A stretch of DNA of 41,860 bases from Planctomycetia bacterium (GCA_005772855.1 SXIK01000091.1:1-41860), one strand, 5' to 3'. Shown: positions 24,569-35,713, numbered from the stretch's first letter. The notes: generated by a model not told the origin, from the letters alone. Translations and numbers: made by a program.

Positions 24569-25108
24569 CGCGGCTCTACATAGCCCGGCACGATTCGGAG
24601 TGGCGTCTCGCCGGTTCTCCTCCGCGCTGGCTTTGTCTCTTGTCCTCTGCGATCCTTCCAGGATCGCGGTCGGCCTTCGCTTCGCGCCATCGCGGAAAAC
24701 TCCGAGGCGAATGCTGAACACTCGGAATCGCGCCGGACTATTTAGAAGACCAACCTGAGAAGCGCCCACCCAAAATTGTGATCTCAACTCCCCGGCGCAG
24801 CGCGCTCCCCTCTTCCGAGTTGCAAGATTTCTCCTTTTCCTACGAAAGCCGTGCGTCACCGCCATCACGAAAAGGCGTTTCGTTAACCGCGAGAGAGAAC
24901 ATCTTGAACTTCGTGCGGACTGCGCTAACCTGTTCCCTTGCCTGACACTTTCTGATCGTTCTGTCTTCTACGCGCAAACCAATAAAACATAACGCATGGA
25001 CTGATTGCCGTTTCCTCCTGGCTTTGAGGCATCTATTGATGCCTGTCACTGTTGCTGTAGTGGTAGCAACAGTGTTTCCGAGGCTTGCTACCGTACTGGT
25101 GGTTAGTT
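24569..25108. other. dnaA upstream region
   Basis: About 540 bases with no supported gene. It contains an 8-bp hairpin (24649-24656 / 24660-24667, loop TCC) after the LOG gene, an AT-richer stretch around 24980-25000, and three hairpin-forming repeats at 25027-25092 just before dnaA. No DnaA box with fewer than two mismatches was found here. Promoter hexamers are weak. Confidence 0.5.
25027..25092 (+). repeat. Cluster of inverted repeats before dnaA, two of them mutually exclusive
   Basis: Hairpin A pairs AGGCATC (25027-25033) with GATGCCT (25038-25044). Hairpin B pairs CACTGTTGCT (25047-25056) with AGCAACAGTG (25065-25074), ten perfect base pairs. An alternative hairpin C pairs GGTAGCAA (25062-25069) with TTGCTACC (25085-25092); its left arm overlaps the loop and right arm of B, so B and C cannot form together. 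The cluster ends 16 nt before the dnaA ATG. Confidence 0.6.
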
Positions 25109-26605
25109 ATGGTCGCACACGTTCCAGAACACAGATCGCTGTCAGAATACAGCGATCCGCCCACGAGCCTCCTTGAGTACATCCGTGCCCGATTAACTCC
25201 TCACGAGTTCACGACTTGGTTTGAGCACACCCCGCTCCACTTCTTCCATCCTGATCGTTTCGTCCTGACGCTAAGAAATCGTTTCCGAAAGAACTGGGTA
25301 GAAAAAAATTACCGTAACCTCATTGTTACTTCAGCCAGAGACTTGTTTCAAACCGAAGTTCGACTCGCCTTCGAGATAGATTCAGGTCCGCCTGTTGATC
25401 ACCACGAAGGCGCGGATTCACAGAACCTTCCTCGCTCGCTGCCTCCGACAGCGGACAAGCCGCCTGGTGTTACTCAGACCAACCAGCGCGAACCCTCACG
25501 CCATTCCGCGTCCTGTGAAACCAGTCTCACGTCTCCACACGGCGTTTCCCAATATCATCAAACGTCCAGCAGCCTTCACCGCGACTACCGTTTTGATACA
25601 CTTGTCCTGGGCTCCACCAATAGCGTAGCCCACGCTGCCACTGCTGCAGTGTGCTCCCAACCTTCTAAATGCTACAATCCGCTTCTTCTTTACGGTGAAA
25701 CTGGTCTGGGAAAAACCCACATCGCACATGCTATTTGCCACCACTTCCTTGAGACGCGCACCAAGCGAGTTAGTTACATTTCTGCACACGAATTTATTGA
25801 TTTTTATATGACTGTAACTACTTCTCAAGACTCAAGACACTTTCGCTACTACTTTTCGGACACTGACGTTTTAGTCATTGACGACGTTCACTATCTAGCC
25901 GCTCGGGACGGGGGTCAAGAAGACTTTCTTCGATTCTTTACTGAGTTCGTGGAAGCAGGAAAACAACTTGTATTTACCAGCCGAAAGACTGAGGATAATT
26001 CCAATATAGCCCCCCTTCGCCTCACCTCCCGTTTCAGATCAGGTCTCATGGCCCGAATCGAGCCACATGACTTTGAGATGCAGGTCTCGATCCTGCTGCG
26101 AAAAGCTCGGCTCCGCAATGTAGAATTCTCCATGGAGGTCGCAGAGTTTATAGCAAGATCTGCTTTGACTGGAAGTCGACACTTGGAAGGGGCGCTTCTT
26201 GCAGTGATCCACTTCGCAAATGCTCGACAGAGACCCATTGACCTGAACCTCGCGAAGGCTGCGCTGCTTGAGGCGTTGCCCAGCCCAGCCCAAAGCTCCA
26301 CAGTGACCGTGAATAGAATATTGCGAGCAGTTCAAGATTTTTACCAATTGCGTTCTCAGGACCTTCTTTCGCGGTCAAAAGTTCGTGCAGTGGTTCTCCC
26401 CCGACATGTGGGGATGTTTCTTGCGCGCCAACTTACCCAACTCTCCTTGGTACAAATTGGTTCGATCTTTGGCGGACGCGACCACACGACAGTTCTTTAC
26501 GCACAAGACCGTGTGGAGACATTGCTTCGATCTAATCCTCAGATTAGAAAAGACTTACAGATTATTCGCGATCGCATTTCGGACTCTCAACGTCCTGCCC
26601 TCTGA
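25109..26605 (+). CDS. dnaA: Chromosomal replication initiator DnaA
   Basis: The 498-residue protein has all four DnaA domains. Domain I (about 17-90) carries LLEYIRARLTPHEFTTWF. A long polar linker spans about 91-158. The AAA+ domain III has Walker A GETGLGKT (196-203), Walker B VLVIDDVH (254-261) and a Box VII-like RLTSRFRSGL with the arginine finger. The DNA-binding domain IV has LPRHVGMFLARQLTQLSLVQIGSIFGGRDHTTV, close to the family signature. It opens origin DNA in its ATP form and loads the helicase with DciA. ATG 25109 is preferred over an upstream in-frame start at 25085 because homology begins after it; the ribosome site (GGTGG) is weak. Base composition is visibly AT-richer than in the genes to the left. 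Confidence 0.97.
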   Translation: MVAHVPEHRSLSEYSDPPTSLLEYIRARLTPHEFTTWFEHTPLHFFHPDRFVLTLRNRFRKNWVEKNYRNLIVTSARDLFQTEVRLAFEIDSGPPVDHHEGADSQNLPRSLPPTADKPPGVTQTNQREPSRHSASCETSLTSPHGVSQYHQTSSSLHRDYRFDTLVLGSTNSVAHAATAAVCSQPSKCYNPLLLYGETGLGKTHIAHAICHHFLETRTKRVSYISAHEFIDFYMTVTTSQDSRHFRYYFSDTDVLVIDDVHYLAARDGGQEDFLRFFTEFVEAGKQLVFTSRKTEDNSNIAPLRLTSRFRSGLMARIEPHDFEMQVSILLRKARLRNVEFSMEVAEFIARSALTGSRHLEGALLAVIHFANARQRPIDLNLAKAALLEALPSPAQSSTVTVNRILRAVQDFYQLRSQDLLSRSKVRAVVLPRHVGMFLARQLTQLSLVQIGSIFGGRDHTTVLYAQDRVETLLRSNPQIRKDLQIIRDRISDSQRPAL

Positions 26606-27373
26606 GTCAAGCTTTCACGCCTTGTGAAACTCGCCTGAAGTCCCACCCCCAGCGGGTGACAAGTGCACCCTTGAGAGACCCGCCTCGCCTATTTTTGCTT
26701 CTGTGGGGTCTCATTGACCTGGTCTTCTAACCCCTCTTTCCAGGCCAAGGCGCGCCCGGAACTTTCGTCGATGCCTGACATGGATTGTGGGATTTGTCCA
26801 GCTTGGCTTCCTGAATCGACCCATCTCTCCACACGCCGAGTCACATCGAAACCCAACTACAACCAAGAACCACCCAGAGCCTGAAAGCCCAAGTCGGCGT
26901 TGCAACTAACACTCAAGAAAGCAGTTACAATTTAATTATCCATCAAATCTAACATTTTGCCAGACCCCTCATCATCAGTAGTACTCTTCAATACCTCTCT
27001 TACTTTGAAAAAACCAATGACGACCCCCCAGGAAGACAGGAAGCTGTTTCAGTTCCGTCCCTGGTTCTCTTCGACTTTTTGACTGTCGAAATAAAACAAC
27101 GCCACGACTGACCATGGAAAACTCCCCCGCCGTCCTTGCCGCAAGTGTCAGGAGGCGCCTGGCAGCCTCTTGAACAAGCCCCCGCGGGAGCCACCCTGCC
27201 CTTATGCCCACATGCAAGCGCCCCAAGGAGGGAGGGAGACCGGAAGGGCATGCCTGGGCAACCATTTGCTGAGCCCACCCCGAGGTCGAGCGACGCCGCG
27301 CCGCGAAGCATTTCGGCCTGGTCCTCGTCCTTCGGGTTCGGGCGGCGGGCCGCTTCTGGCGCTGCCTGGACTT

Positions 27374-27496
27374 CGGCGGTCGCCCCAAGACCGCCGTGGT
27401 CCTTCGCGCCTTGCATTCGTCTCCGCGGCCTTGCAACTCTGCCGCGGAGACTTGTTCAGCAGGATGCTATACGATCCCCTGCACCACTGGGTGCAG
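27374..27496. repeat. Tandem perfect hairpins in the candidate origin
   Basis: Three perfect stem-loops follow one another: CGGCGGTC / GACCGCCG (27374-27381 / 27389-27396, 8 bp, loop 7), GTCTCCGCGGC / GCCGCGGAGAC (27419-27429 / 27441-27451, 11 bp, loop 11) and CTGCACC / GGTGCAG (27479-27485 / 27490-27496, 7 bp, loop 4). They lie in a GC-rich island flanked by AT-rich DNA. They could be a structured RNA or an origin architecture element; I do not match them to RNase P RNA, tmRNA, SRP RNA or 6S RNA. Confidence 0.6.
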
Positions 27497-27599
27497 TCAC
27501 CTGTCCGCAGGATTCGCTGGAGCACACGCAGTGGGTTGCTCCCGACTTCAAAGGCTCATCGGACCAACTTTTCCCTGTAATTCAAGACCTGGAAACGCA

Positions 27600-27840
27600 A
27601 AGCTATAGCAGCAATTTGTCATAAGGTTATTATTACAATGACCTTACAGATAAACAACTGAGTCAGCTAAAGTTAGCAAAGACGCCCTAAATCATAAACA
27701 GTTATTATTAAATGCTTTACAACACGCCCAAAATCCAAGAGGCAGCTCAAGAATAAATTCGTAACCAATTTATTTGTAATGGTTTAACAACACGATTTTC
27801 AATTGCTTTTACGCTTCGAAAATCTATAATGTGCGCTTTT
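27600..27840. other. AT-rich tract, possible DNA-unwinding element
   Basis: This stretch is strikingly AT-rich compared with its surroundings. It includes the direct repeat GTTATTATTA (27626-27635, 27701-27710), a short GCTAA-AG-TTAGC inverted repeat (27666-27677) and paired TTTACAACACG / TTTAACAACACG sequences around 27716 and 27783. Such tracts next to dnaA or dnaN commonly serve as the duplex-unwinding element. Confidence 0.45.
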
Positions 27841-27872
27841 TGAAACACCCTTGGGCTCACAAAGGGCGGCGG

Positions 27873-28220
27873 TTAAATTGTTATCACGAAACTCAAGCTT
27901 TGCCTTCCCGGGATCTGTTCGAAATCCACCCTGCTGCGACTTCCGCAGAGAGCGAGGTTGGCCTCTTGGACATCCGCTTTGTGACATCCTTCCGACGTGG
28001 CTAACATGACCCTTTCTTTCTCTTTTTCAGTGTAAAGCACAAGTGGCCAAACAAACCTACTGTTGTTTTGCCGAACGTCCGTTGCTGTGTGATGGCATTG
28101 GATATCGAGTGCTTCTTCGGAGATGTGCGTTAAAGAGTCCGCGGAAGCCTCAAGGGCACTGCTTTTGGGAAAGCGATTCCGAGGAGATTCGGTGATCTTG
28201 AAAGTAACAAGACGGCCCAT
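27873..28220 (-). CDS. Possible hypothetical protein (115 aa), weakly supported
   Basis: A minus-strand frame from ATG 28220 encodes 115 residues (MGRLVTFKITESPRNRFPKS..) with balanced composition, polar and lacking membrane segments. A GAGAG lies about 9 nt before the ATG. No family is recognised, and it lies in the candidate origin region, so it may be an unexpressed chance frame. Confidence 0.25.
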   Translation of the reverse strand: MGRLVTFKITESPRNRFPKSSALEASADSLTHISEEALDIQCHHTATDVRQNNSRFVWPLVLYTEKEKERVMLATSEGCHKADVQEANLALCGSRSRVDFEQIPGRQSLSFVITI

Positions 28221-28235
28221 GGCTATCGACTCTCG

Positions 28236-28478
28236 ATGAAAGTGTCGTTCGGATTTTCAAACTATCAAGAAACTGTGAAAGTTTCCGTAATGAGTACCCT
28301 GATCCGACGTATTCGTAACTTTCTTGCTCTCTCACTTCCGCCGTTGGTTTGTCTGATCTTGTGTTCAACTTTATTCACAGATGCTTGGATTGAAAGTGCT
28401 TCAGGTCCCTTGAAATTCATTTTTGTATATAGTTTATGTTGGGTCTTTTTGGCTTCAACAAAACGTTATTTATTGTAA
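28236..28478 (+). CDS. Possible small membrane protein (80 aa), weakly supported
   Basis: An 80-codon frame (alternative start ATG 28290, 62 aa) encodes two hydrophobic stretches, NFLALSLPPLVCLILCSTLF and KFIFVYSLCWVFLAS, separated by a short polar loop, with basic residues before the first. That is plausible for a two-helix membrane protein just upstream of dnaN. There is no strong ribosome site, no family match, and the DnaA-box-like TTATTCACA at 28371 lies inside it, so a non-coding role of this DNA is equally likely. Confidence 0.3.
   Translation: MKVSFGFSNYQETVKVSVMSTLIRRIRNFLALSLPPLVCLILCSTLFTDAWIESASGPLKFIFVYSLCWVFLASTKRYLL
28371..28379 (+). promoter_or_regulatory. DnaA box (TTATTCACA)
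   Basis: The 9-mer matches the relaxed consensus TTATNCACA exactly and the strict TTATCCACA at 8 of 9 positions. It lies 217 bp before the dnaN start. It is the best DnaA box in the dnaA-dnaN gap. Confidence 0.5.
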
Positions 28479-28595
28479 TGCGGCTGGAAACTCTTGGATT
28501 TTTGTTTTCACGTGTCGGCAGAAGCCGTATGTATTTTGCGACTCCAATCCAAAGAGAAAAGGCGCTTCAGGCTCAACACCTGTAAGAAACGATCC

Positions 28596-29708
28596 ATGAA
28601 GTTTCGATGTGACAAGAGCGAGCTTGCTGATGGCTTGGGAAGCCTCCTGGGTATTATTCCGACCACACAAACTTCGAAACCCATCTTCCTTGATTTTCAC
28701 TTGAGAACTTCAAACAATACTCTCTTGGTTGAGGCTACGGACCTTGACATGGGGGCGAGAATTCGACTTGATCGAGTGGACATACTCGAGGAAGGGCAAC
28801 TTGCCCTTCATGCTGTTCGTCTCCATTCGCTAATTAGAGAAATACCCGACAAGAGTTTAACGATTGAGTCTTTCCCAAGCCAAAGAGGAGCCACGGTCAA
28901 AGCTGCCGGCTTTGAATTCAAATTGCTCGGCGAAGATCCCATGGAGTTTCCTAGTATCCCGGAATCTTCCGGGGATACCTTGATCCTTGCTTCCCGGGAG
29001 CGGTTCTCCCAAATGCTTCGCCGCGTGGCGGTCGCAGCGTCGCGGGACATGGCTCGCTTTCAGCTCACGGGAGTTTTTTTTGAGCTTGACGGCGAAAAGC
29101 TCACCATGACAGCAACCGATGGAAAGCGTCTTACCAACGACTGCATGACCGTCAATAACCCATCAGGCCATGTGTCATCAGCAATAGTTCCAAATCGGGT
29201 CGTTGACGTACTGCTGAAGATCCTGTCTCAGGGCACCGAAGAGTTTAGCTTCGTCCTGGGAGATTCAGGATTTCAAGCAAACTTTGGTCGCGGCGAAGTG
29301 TTAGCCAAAGTAATTCAGGGCACGTACCCTGATTACCGTCCAGCGATTGCCGATGTCGTCAAGGTCAGAGTTACCGCAAAACGAACTGACTTCCTGGCTG
29401 CGGCCAGGAGTGCAGCTCTCATGACAGACAAGAACACAGCAACGGTGTTATTTCGCTTCGAGGAAGGCCGAGCTGTTCTCATGACTCAAGACAGCCAGAT
29501 CGGCGAGTCACGAATCGAAATCCCTGTCCGAATAGAGGGAAATCCCATCGAGGTCCGCTACAATCCCACGTACTTCATTGATGCCTTACGCTGCCTTACG
29601 GAAGATGAGATTTGCCTGGAATTTGCTGATCCTGAAAGACCAGGGGCACTGAGGGGAGAGCAAAACTATCGGCACTTGGTCATGCCTCTTGTCACTGCCA
29701 GATCGTAA
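28596..29708 (+). CDS. dnaN: DNA polymerase III sliding clamp (beta subunit)
   Basis: The 370-residue protein matches beta clamps in length and in its three repeated clamp domains. It begins MKFRCDKSELADGLGSLLGIIPT, with middle-domain LASRERFSQMLRRVAVAAS..GVFFELDGEKLTMTATDGKRL. The third domain contains RTDFLAAARSAALMTDKNTATVLFRF and the protein ends with YRHLVMPLVTARS, the expected hydrophobic-Met-Pro-Leu C-terminus. The ring tethers the replicase to DNA. ATG 28596 gives the canonical N-terminus; the open frame extends 34 codons upstream without homology. dciA begins 13 bp downstream, so the two are likely co-transcribed. Confidence 0.96.
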   Translation: MKFRCDKSELADGLGSLLGIIPTTQTSKPIFLDFHLRTSNNTLLVEATDLDMGARIRLDRVDILEEGQLALHAVRLHSLIREIPDKSLTIESFPSQRGATVKAAGFEFKLLGEDPMEFPSIPESSGDTLILASRERFSQMLRRVAVAASRDMARFQLTGVFFELDGEKLTMTATDGKRLTNDCMTVNNPSGHVSSAIVPNRVVDVLLKILSQGTEEFSFVLGDSGFQANFGRGEVLAKVIQGTYPDYRPAIADVVKVRVTAKRTDFLAAARSAALMTDKNTATVLFRFEEGRAVLMTQDSQIGESRIEIPVRIEGNPIEVRYNPTYFIDALRCLTEDEICLEFADPERPGALRGEQNYRHLVMPLVTARS

Positions 29709-29721
29709 CGAGTCAGACCAA

Positions 29722-30102
29722 ATGAGCACTCGAAGACCGGAGCCAAGAAACAACAGCAGAAGCCAAGGAATTCACTGGTCACAGAGCCACCGCATTGAAC
29801 CGCGCGGTGGTTTGGCAAGTGTCAAGGAAATCCTCAAGCACTGGATAAAAGAAAATCGTGGTGCGCGACAGGCCGGCAAGGAAAGGCTATCCGCATGCTG
29901 GAAACAACTTGTCGGGGAAGAAATTGCAACTCATACTCGAATCACAACTTTTGTAAAAGGTGAGCTACTAGTTGAAGTTGATTCAGCTTCCCTTCTTAAT
30001 GAACTTTCAACCTATTTTCAAAAGGATATTTTGGAATCCTTGCGGCTCCTTGACGACTTTCAAGGAATACAAAGGATCCGATTTCGGACAGGTTCGTTTT
30101 AG
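29722..30102 (+). CDS. dciA: DciA (DUF721) replicative helicase loader
   Basis: This 126-residue protein has a basic, disordered N-terminus (1-40) and the DUF721 domain (about 44-120) with VKEILKHWIKENRGARQAGKERLSACWKQLVGEEIATHTRITTFVKGELLVEVDSASLLNELSTYFQKDIL. DciA is the ancestral bacterial loader or operator of the DnaB helicase in genomes lacking DnaC/DnaI. Placement between dnaN and gyrB, next to dnaA, fits this role. ATG 29722 is the plausible start, 13 bp after dnaN; the longer frame begins inside dnaN. recF, often located here, is absent. Confidence 0.85.
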   Translation: MSTRRPEPRNNSRSQGIHWSQSHRIEPRGGLASVKEILKHWIKENRGARQAGKERLSACWKQLVGEEIATHTRITTFVKGELLVEVDSASLLNELSTYFQKDILESLRLLDDFQGIQRIRFRTGSF

Positions 30103-30124
30103 TACCAGCTATTCGCCGGGTTGA

Positions 30125-32719
<2,595 letters not shown>

Positions 32720-32933
32720 GGTCCGAGTGTCAGTACAGTCCTCGCGGGAAAGAAAGACCTTCGCCGTGGTGGCCGTCCCCGGGGACGGCCTCGCCCTTCT
32801 CGGCGCTGGATGGGCGCCGTGCGCGTCTGGCGGCAATTGCCGGAGAGCCTTGATCGGGATATCCCGATCAAGGCCGCGAGAAGCATAAAGGTTTGATGAA
32901 CTGTCATATCTGAGAATAAGGAAACCTTGTTGA
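32720..32933. repeat. gyrB-gyrA spacer with four consecutive palindromes
   Basis: The spacer holds a 20-bp perfect palindrome (32771-32790, centre CCCCGGGG) and a 6-bp stem with a 7-nt loop (CGGCGC 32801-32806 / GCGCCG 32814-32819). A 12-bp perfect palindrome follows (CGGCAATTGCCG, 32831-32842), then a 28-bp perfect palindrome (32847-32874, centre GGGATATCCC). None is followed by a T-run, so these are not simple intrinsic terminators. gyrA's ribosome site AAGGA lies near 32916. A possible promoter (TTGATG then AATAAG) lies just after the last palindrome. Confidence 0.85.
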
Positions 32934-35522
32934 ATGGCCCCCGACAATATTGATGGACTTGCACCGGCAAATGAGCGATCTGGGGAGCGAGTAGTATCCC
33001 AGGACATTGAGGATGAGCTCAAGGAATCTTACCTGACCTACGCCATGAGTGTCATTGTCTCCCGTGCGCTTCCTGATGTTCGCGATGGTTTGAAGCCGTC
33101 TCAGAGAAGAATTCTTATCTCGATGAATGACCTCAACCTGAATCCAAGGTCGAAGCACAGAAAGTGTGCCAAGATCGTGGGTGAGTGTATGGGCAACTAC
33201 CATCCACATGGTGACCAAGCCATTTATGCAACATTGGTTCGAATGGCTCAAGATTTTAATACGCGCTACCTGCTGGTGGATGGTCAAGGAAACTTTGGAT
33301 CGATTGATAGCGACCCACCCGCGGCCATGCGTTATACAGAAGCTCGTATGGCCGCGGCGACGAGTGACATGCTCCAGGACCTGGACATGGAAACAGTCGA
33401 CTTGACGCGCAACTTCGACGATCAACGAGACGAGCCAACGGTTCTTCCCGCTCGATTCCCAAACCTGATTTGCAACGGATCTACAGGCATCGCGGTTGGG
33501 ATGGCCACCAGCATGGCTCCGCACAACGTGCGTGAAGTGTGCAACGCACTGAAGGCCTTGGTCGAGAATCCTGACATCACCATCGAAGGGTTGATGAAGT
33601 TCGTGCAGGGACCAGATTTTCCAACTGGTGCCCAGATTTGCGGCCGCGCTGGCATCTATCAGGCCTACAAGACAGGAAAGGGACTGATCTCCGTCCGTTC
33701 GAAATACTCGATCGAGGAGTCCAAACGGAGAAAGTCCATAGTCTTTAGCGAATTGCCTTATCAGGAGTCCAAGGTCACCATTATTGAAGCTATTTCAAAC
33801 GCCGTGAAGGACGGACGCTTGGCGGGCATTTCAGATGTCCGGGACGAAAGCGACAAGAGAATACGCCTTGTCGTCGAGTTGAAAATGGATGCTGACGAGC
33901 AAGTGGTTGTAAACCAGCTCTTCAAGTTCACGCCGCTTCAGACGACCTTTAGCATCAACAATATCGCGCTCGTCCAGGGTCGCCCCGAGACTCTCACGTT
34001 GAAGGAAATCCTGGTCGAGTACAAGAAGCACCGAATCGAAGTTATTCGTCGCAGAACCCGTTTTCAGTTACGGAAGGCGGAGGAGCGAGCTCATATAGTT
34101 CAAGGTTTGCTGAAAGCCCTGGACCACATCGATCAGATCATTGCATTGATCAGATCTTCCAGCACGGTTGAAATTGCTAGAGACAGGCTTGTTGAGGAGG
34201 TGGCTTTCAGTGTGATTCAAGCTACTGAAATCCTCAACATGAGGCTTCAGAGGCTAACGGGCCTCGAGCGGCAGAAGCTGGTGGATGAGCTGAGGGAGCT
34301 TCATGAAAAGATTGATGGGTATAGAGCTATACTTTCTAACGAGCGTCTCGTCCTTGACATAGTCGTTCGAGATCTTGATGAGATTCTTGAGGAGTATGGC
34401 GATGATCGCCGGACTGAGATTGTCGAGGCGGCCGAAGACGTCAATATCGAGGACTTGATTACCGAGGAAGAGGTTGTGGTTACCATTAGCCGGGAGGGGT
34501 ACGTCAAGAGGTCGCTCCTGGCAAGTTACCGTAGCCAAACCCGAGGTGGCCGTGGCATCACTGGGTCGTCGGCCAAGGAAGGCGACTTCATCAAGGACCT
34601 TTTTGTCGCTTCCACGCACGACTACATTCTGTTCTTTACGAACAGGGGGAAAGTTTATTGGCTCAAGGTCTATGACATTCCTGATATGAATCGCACTGCA
34701 AAGGGTCGCTCCCTGGCCAACTTGATCCAGTTCGATCCCGGGGAGGCTGTAAGTCAACAACTCTGCGTACGAAAGTTTGATGACCAGCGCTGCGTTATTT
34801 TGGCGACCCGCAGTGGTACCGTGAAGAAAACTAACCTGAGCGCTTACTCCAGGCCCAAGAAATCAGGCATCATCGCGATCGGCATTGACGACAACGATGC
34901 GCTGATCGGAGCGGGAATAACGTCTGCCGGCGATGAAGTCATCCTGGGCACAAAGCAGGGCATGGCCATTCGCTTCCCGGAGAATGACGTACGGCCCATG
35001 GGTCGAACGGCCGGGGGGGTGGGAGGAATTGCGCTGCGCGAAGGTGACGAAGTCGTGGACATGGTCGTCGTGGATCCGTCAGTCGTGGGGCTTACCCTGC
35101 TGACTGGCTGTGAAAACGGGTTTGGGAAGCGTACGCCCGTCTCCGAGTACCGTCTTCAAAAGCGAAACGGTGGGGGAACGATCAACATCAAGACGACTGA
35201 GCGAAATGGTGCCGTGGTGGGGATAAAGGCGGTTACTGACGAGGACGATTTGGTGCTCATGACGCAGGACGGCATCATCATGCGAACGTCTGTTTCTGAC
35301 CTGCGGTCGATTGGACGTGCTACCCAGGGTGTGCGACTCATCAACCTGCAAGAAGGCGATCGACTCATCAGCATCGAACGAGTGATCAAGGAGGAGGTTC
35401 TGAGTGAGGGAGCCAAGGAAGTCTTGCCAGACGCCGAGAATGGAATTTCTGCGCCAAGTTCCGAGGAGGGCAGCGCTCCCTTCGAGGGTGCCGAGGACGA
35501 GTCCTCCGGCGAGGAACAATAA
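32934..35522 (+). CDS. gyrA: DNA gyrase subunit A
   Basis: This 862-residue DNA-breakage/reunion subunit has the start DELKESYLTYAMSVIVSRALPDVRDGLKP, active-site Tyr134 in AAMRYTEARM and a GyrA-box-type QTRGGRG in the C-terminal DNA-wrapping propeller. It ends in an acidic tail (about 830-862, Glu/Ser-rich). The quinolone-determining region reads HPHGDQAIYATLVRMAQ (90-106). Gln95 and Ala99 sit at the positions equivalent to E. coli Ser83 and Asp87 (offset of 12, confirmed by Tyr122 to Tyr134). Both are replacements associated with fluoroquinolone resistance, apparently native here. ATG 32934 is supported by AAGGA about 12 nt upstream. Confidence 0.97.
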   Translation: MAPDNIDGLAPANERSGERVVSQDIEDELKESYLTYAMSVIVSRALPDVRDGLKPSQRRILISMNDLNLNPRSKHRKCAKIVGECMGNYHPHGDQAIYATLVRMAQDFNTRYLLVDGQGNFGSIDSDPPAAMRYTEARMAAATSDMLQDLDMETVDLTRNFDDQRDEPTVLPARFPNLICNGSTGIAVGMATSMAPHNVREVCNALKALVENPDITIEGLMKFVQGPDFPTGAQICGRAGIYQAYKTGKGLISVRSKYSIEESKRRKSIVFSELPYQESKVTIIEAISNAVKDGRLAGISDVRDESDKRIRLVVELKMDADEQVVVNQLFKFTPLQTTFSINNIALVQGRPETLTLKEILVEYKKHRIEVIRRRTRFQLRKAEERAHIVQGLLKALDHIDQIIALIRSSSTVEIARDRLVEEVAFSVIQATEILNMRLQRLTGLERQKLVDELRELHEKIDGYRAILSNERLVLDIVVRDLDEILEEYGDDRRTEIVEAAEDVNIEDLITEEEVVVTISREGYVKRSLLASYRSQTRGGRGITGSSAKEGDFIKDLFVASTHDYILFFTNRGKVYWLKVYDIPDMNRTAKGRSLANLIQFDPGEAVSQQLCVRKFDDQRCVILATRSGTVKKTNLSAYSRPKKSGIIAIGIDDNDALIGAGITSAGDEVILGTKQGMAIRFPENDVRPMGRTAGGVGGIALREGDEVVDMVVVDPSVVGLTLLTGCENGFGKRTPVSEYRLQKRNGGGTINIKTTERNGAVVGIKAVTDEDDLVLMTQDGIIMRTSVSDLRSIGRATQGVRLINLQEGDRLISIERVIKEEVLSEGAKEVLPDAENGISAPSSEEGSAPFEGAEDESSGEEQ

Positions 35523-35713
35523 TTCATGGCCGGAGAGGCTCTGATCGGTCCATGAGCCTTGGTTCCAGTGGCTGGACGCTTCCGAGCGAGTCAAGCAGTT
35601 CCAATGATTGGCGGAGAGGCCGAACAAGGAACAGACGCCGACGAGCTTGACCTACTCCGGAAGCACGGATCCCTGGAGCTCACGCCTCTCTGTTGAATGA
35701 GGAAGGAGCCGGC

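Larger units (their letters stand above)
26606..28595. other. dnaA-dnaN gap, candidate chromosomal origin (oriC)
   Basis: Nearly 2 kb without a convincing gene lies between dnaA and dnaN, a frequent location of bacterial oriC. It holds a DnaA-box-like TTATCCATC (26936-26944), two matches short of consensus. A GC-rich block with perfect hairpins follows (about 27120-27560), then a strongly AT-rich tract (about 27600-27840) with a repeated GTTATTATTA (27626-27635 and 27701-27710). The only good box, TTATTCACA, is at 28371-28379. The number of good DnaA boxes is low, so the call rests mainly on context, composition and structure. Two short frames inside it are listed separately. Confidence 0.55.

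Noticed and set aside
27120-27600. RNase P RNA, tmRNA, SRP RNA or 6S RNA
   Set aside because: I looked for the conserved landmark sequences of RNase P RNA, tmRNA and SRP RNA on both strands and found none. 6S RNA lacks a reliable sequence landmark, so it is not supported rather than excluded.
26975-27624. Several overlapping 100-160 codon frames on both strands in the GC-rich part of the dnaA-dnaN gap
   Set aside because: Frames are open because of high GC. They are Arg/Pro/Ala-rich, mutually exclusive and without motif, and the DNA is better explained by hairpin structure.
27916-27925. tRNA T-loop-like GTTCGAAATC
   Set aside because: The flanking bases do not form a T-stem and no acceptor, D or anticodon arm can be folded around it.
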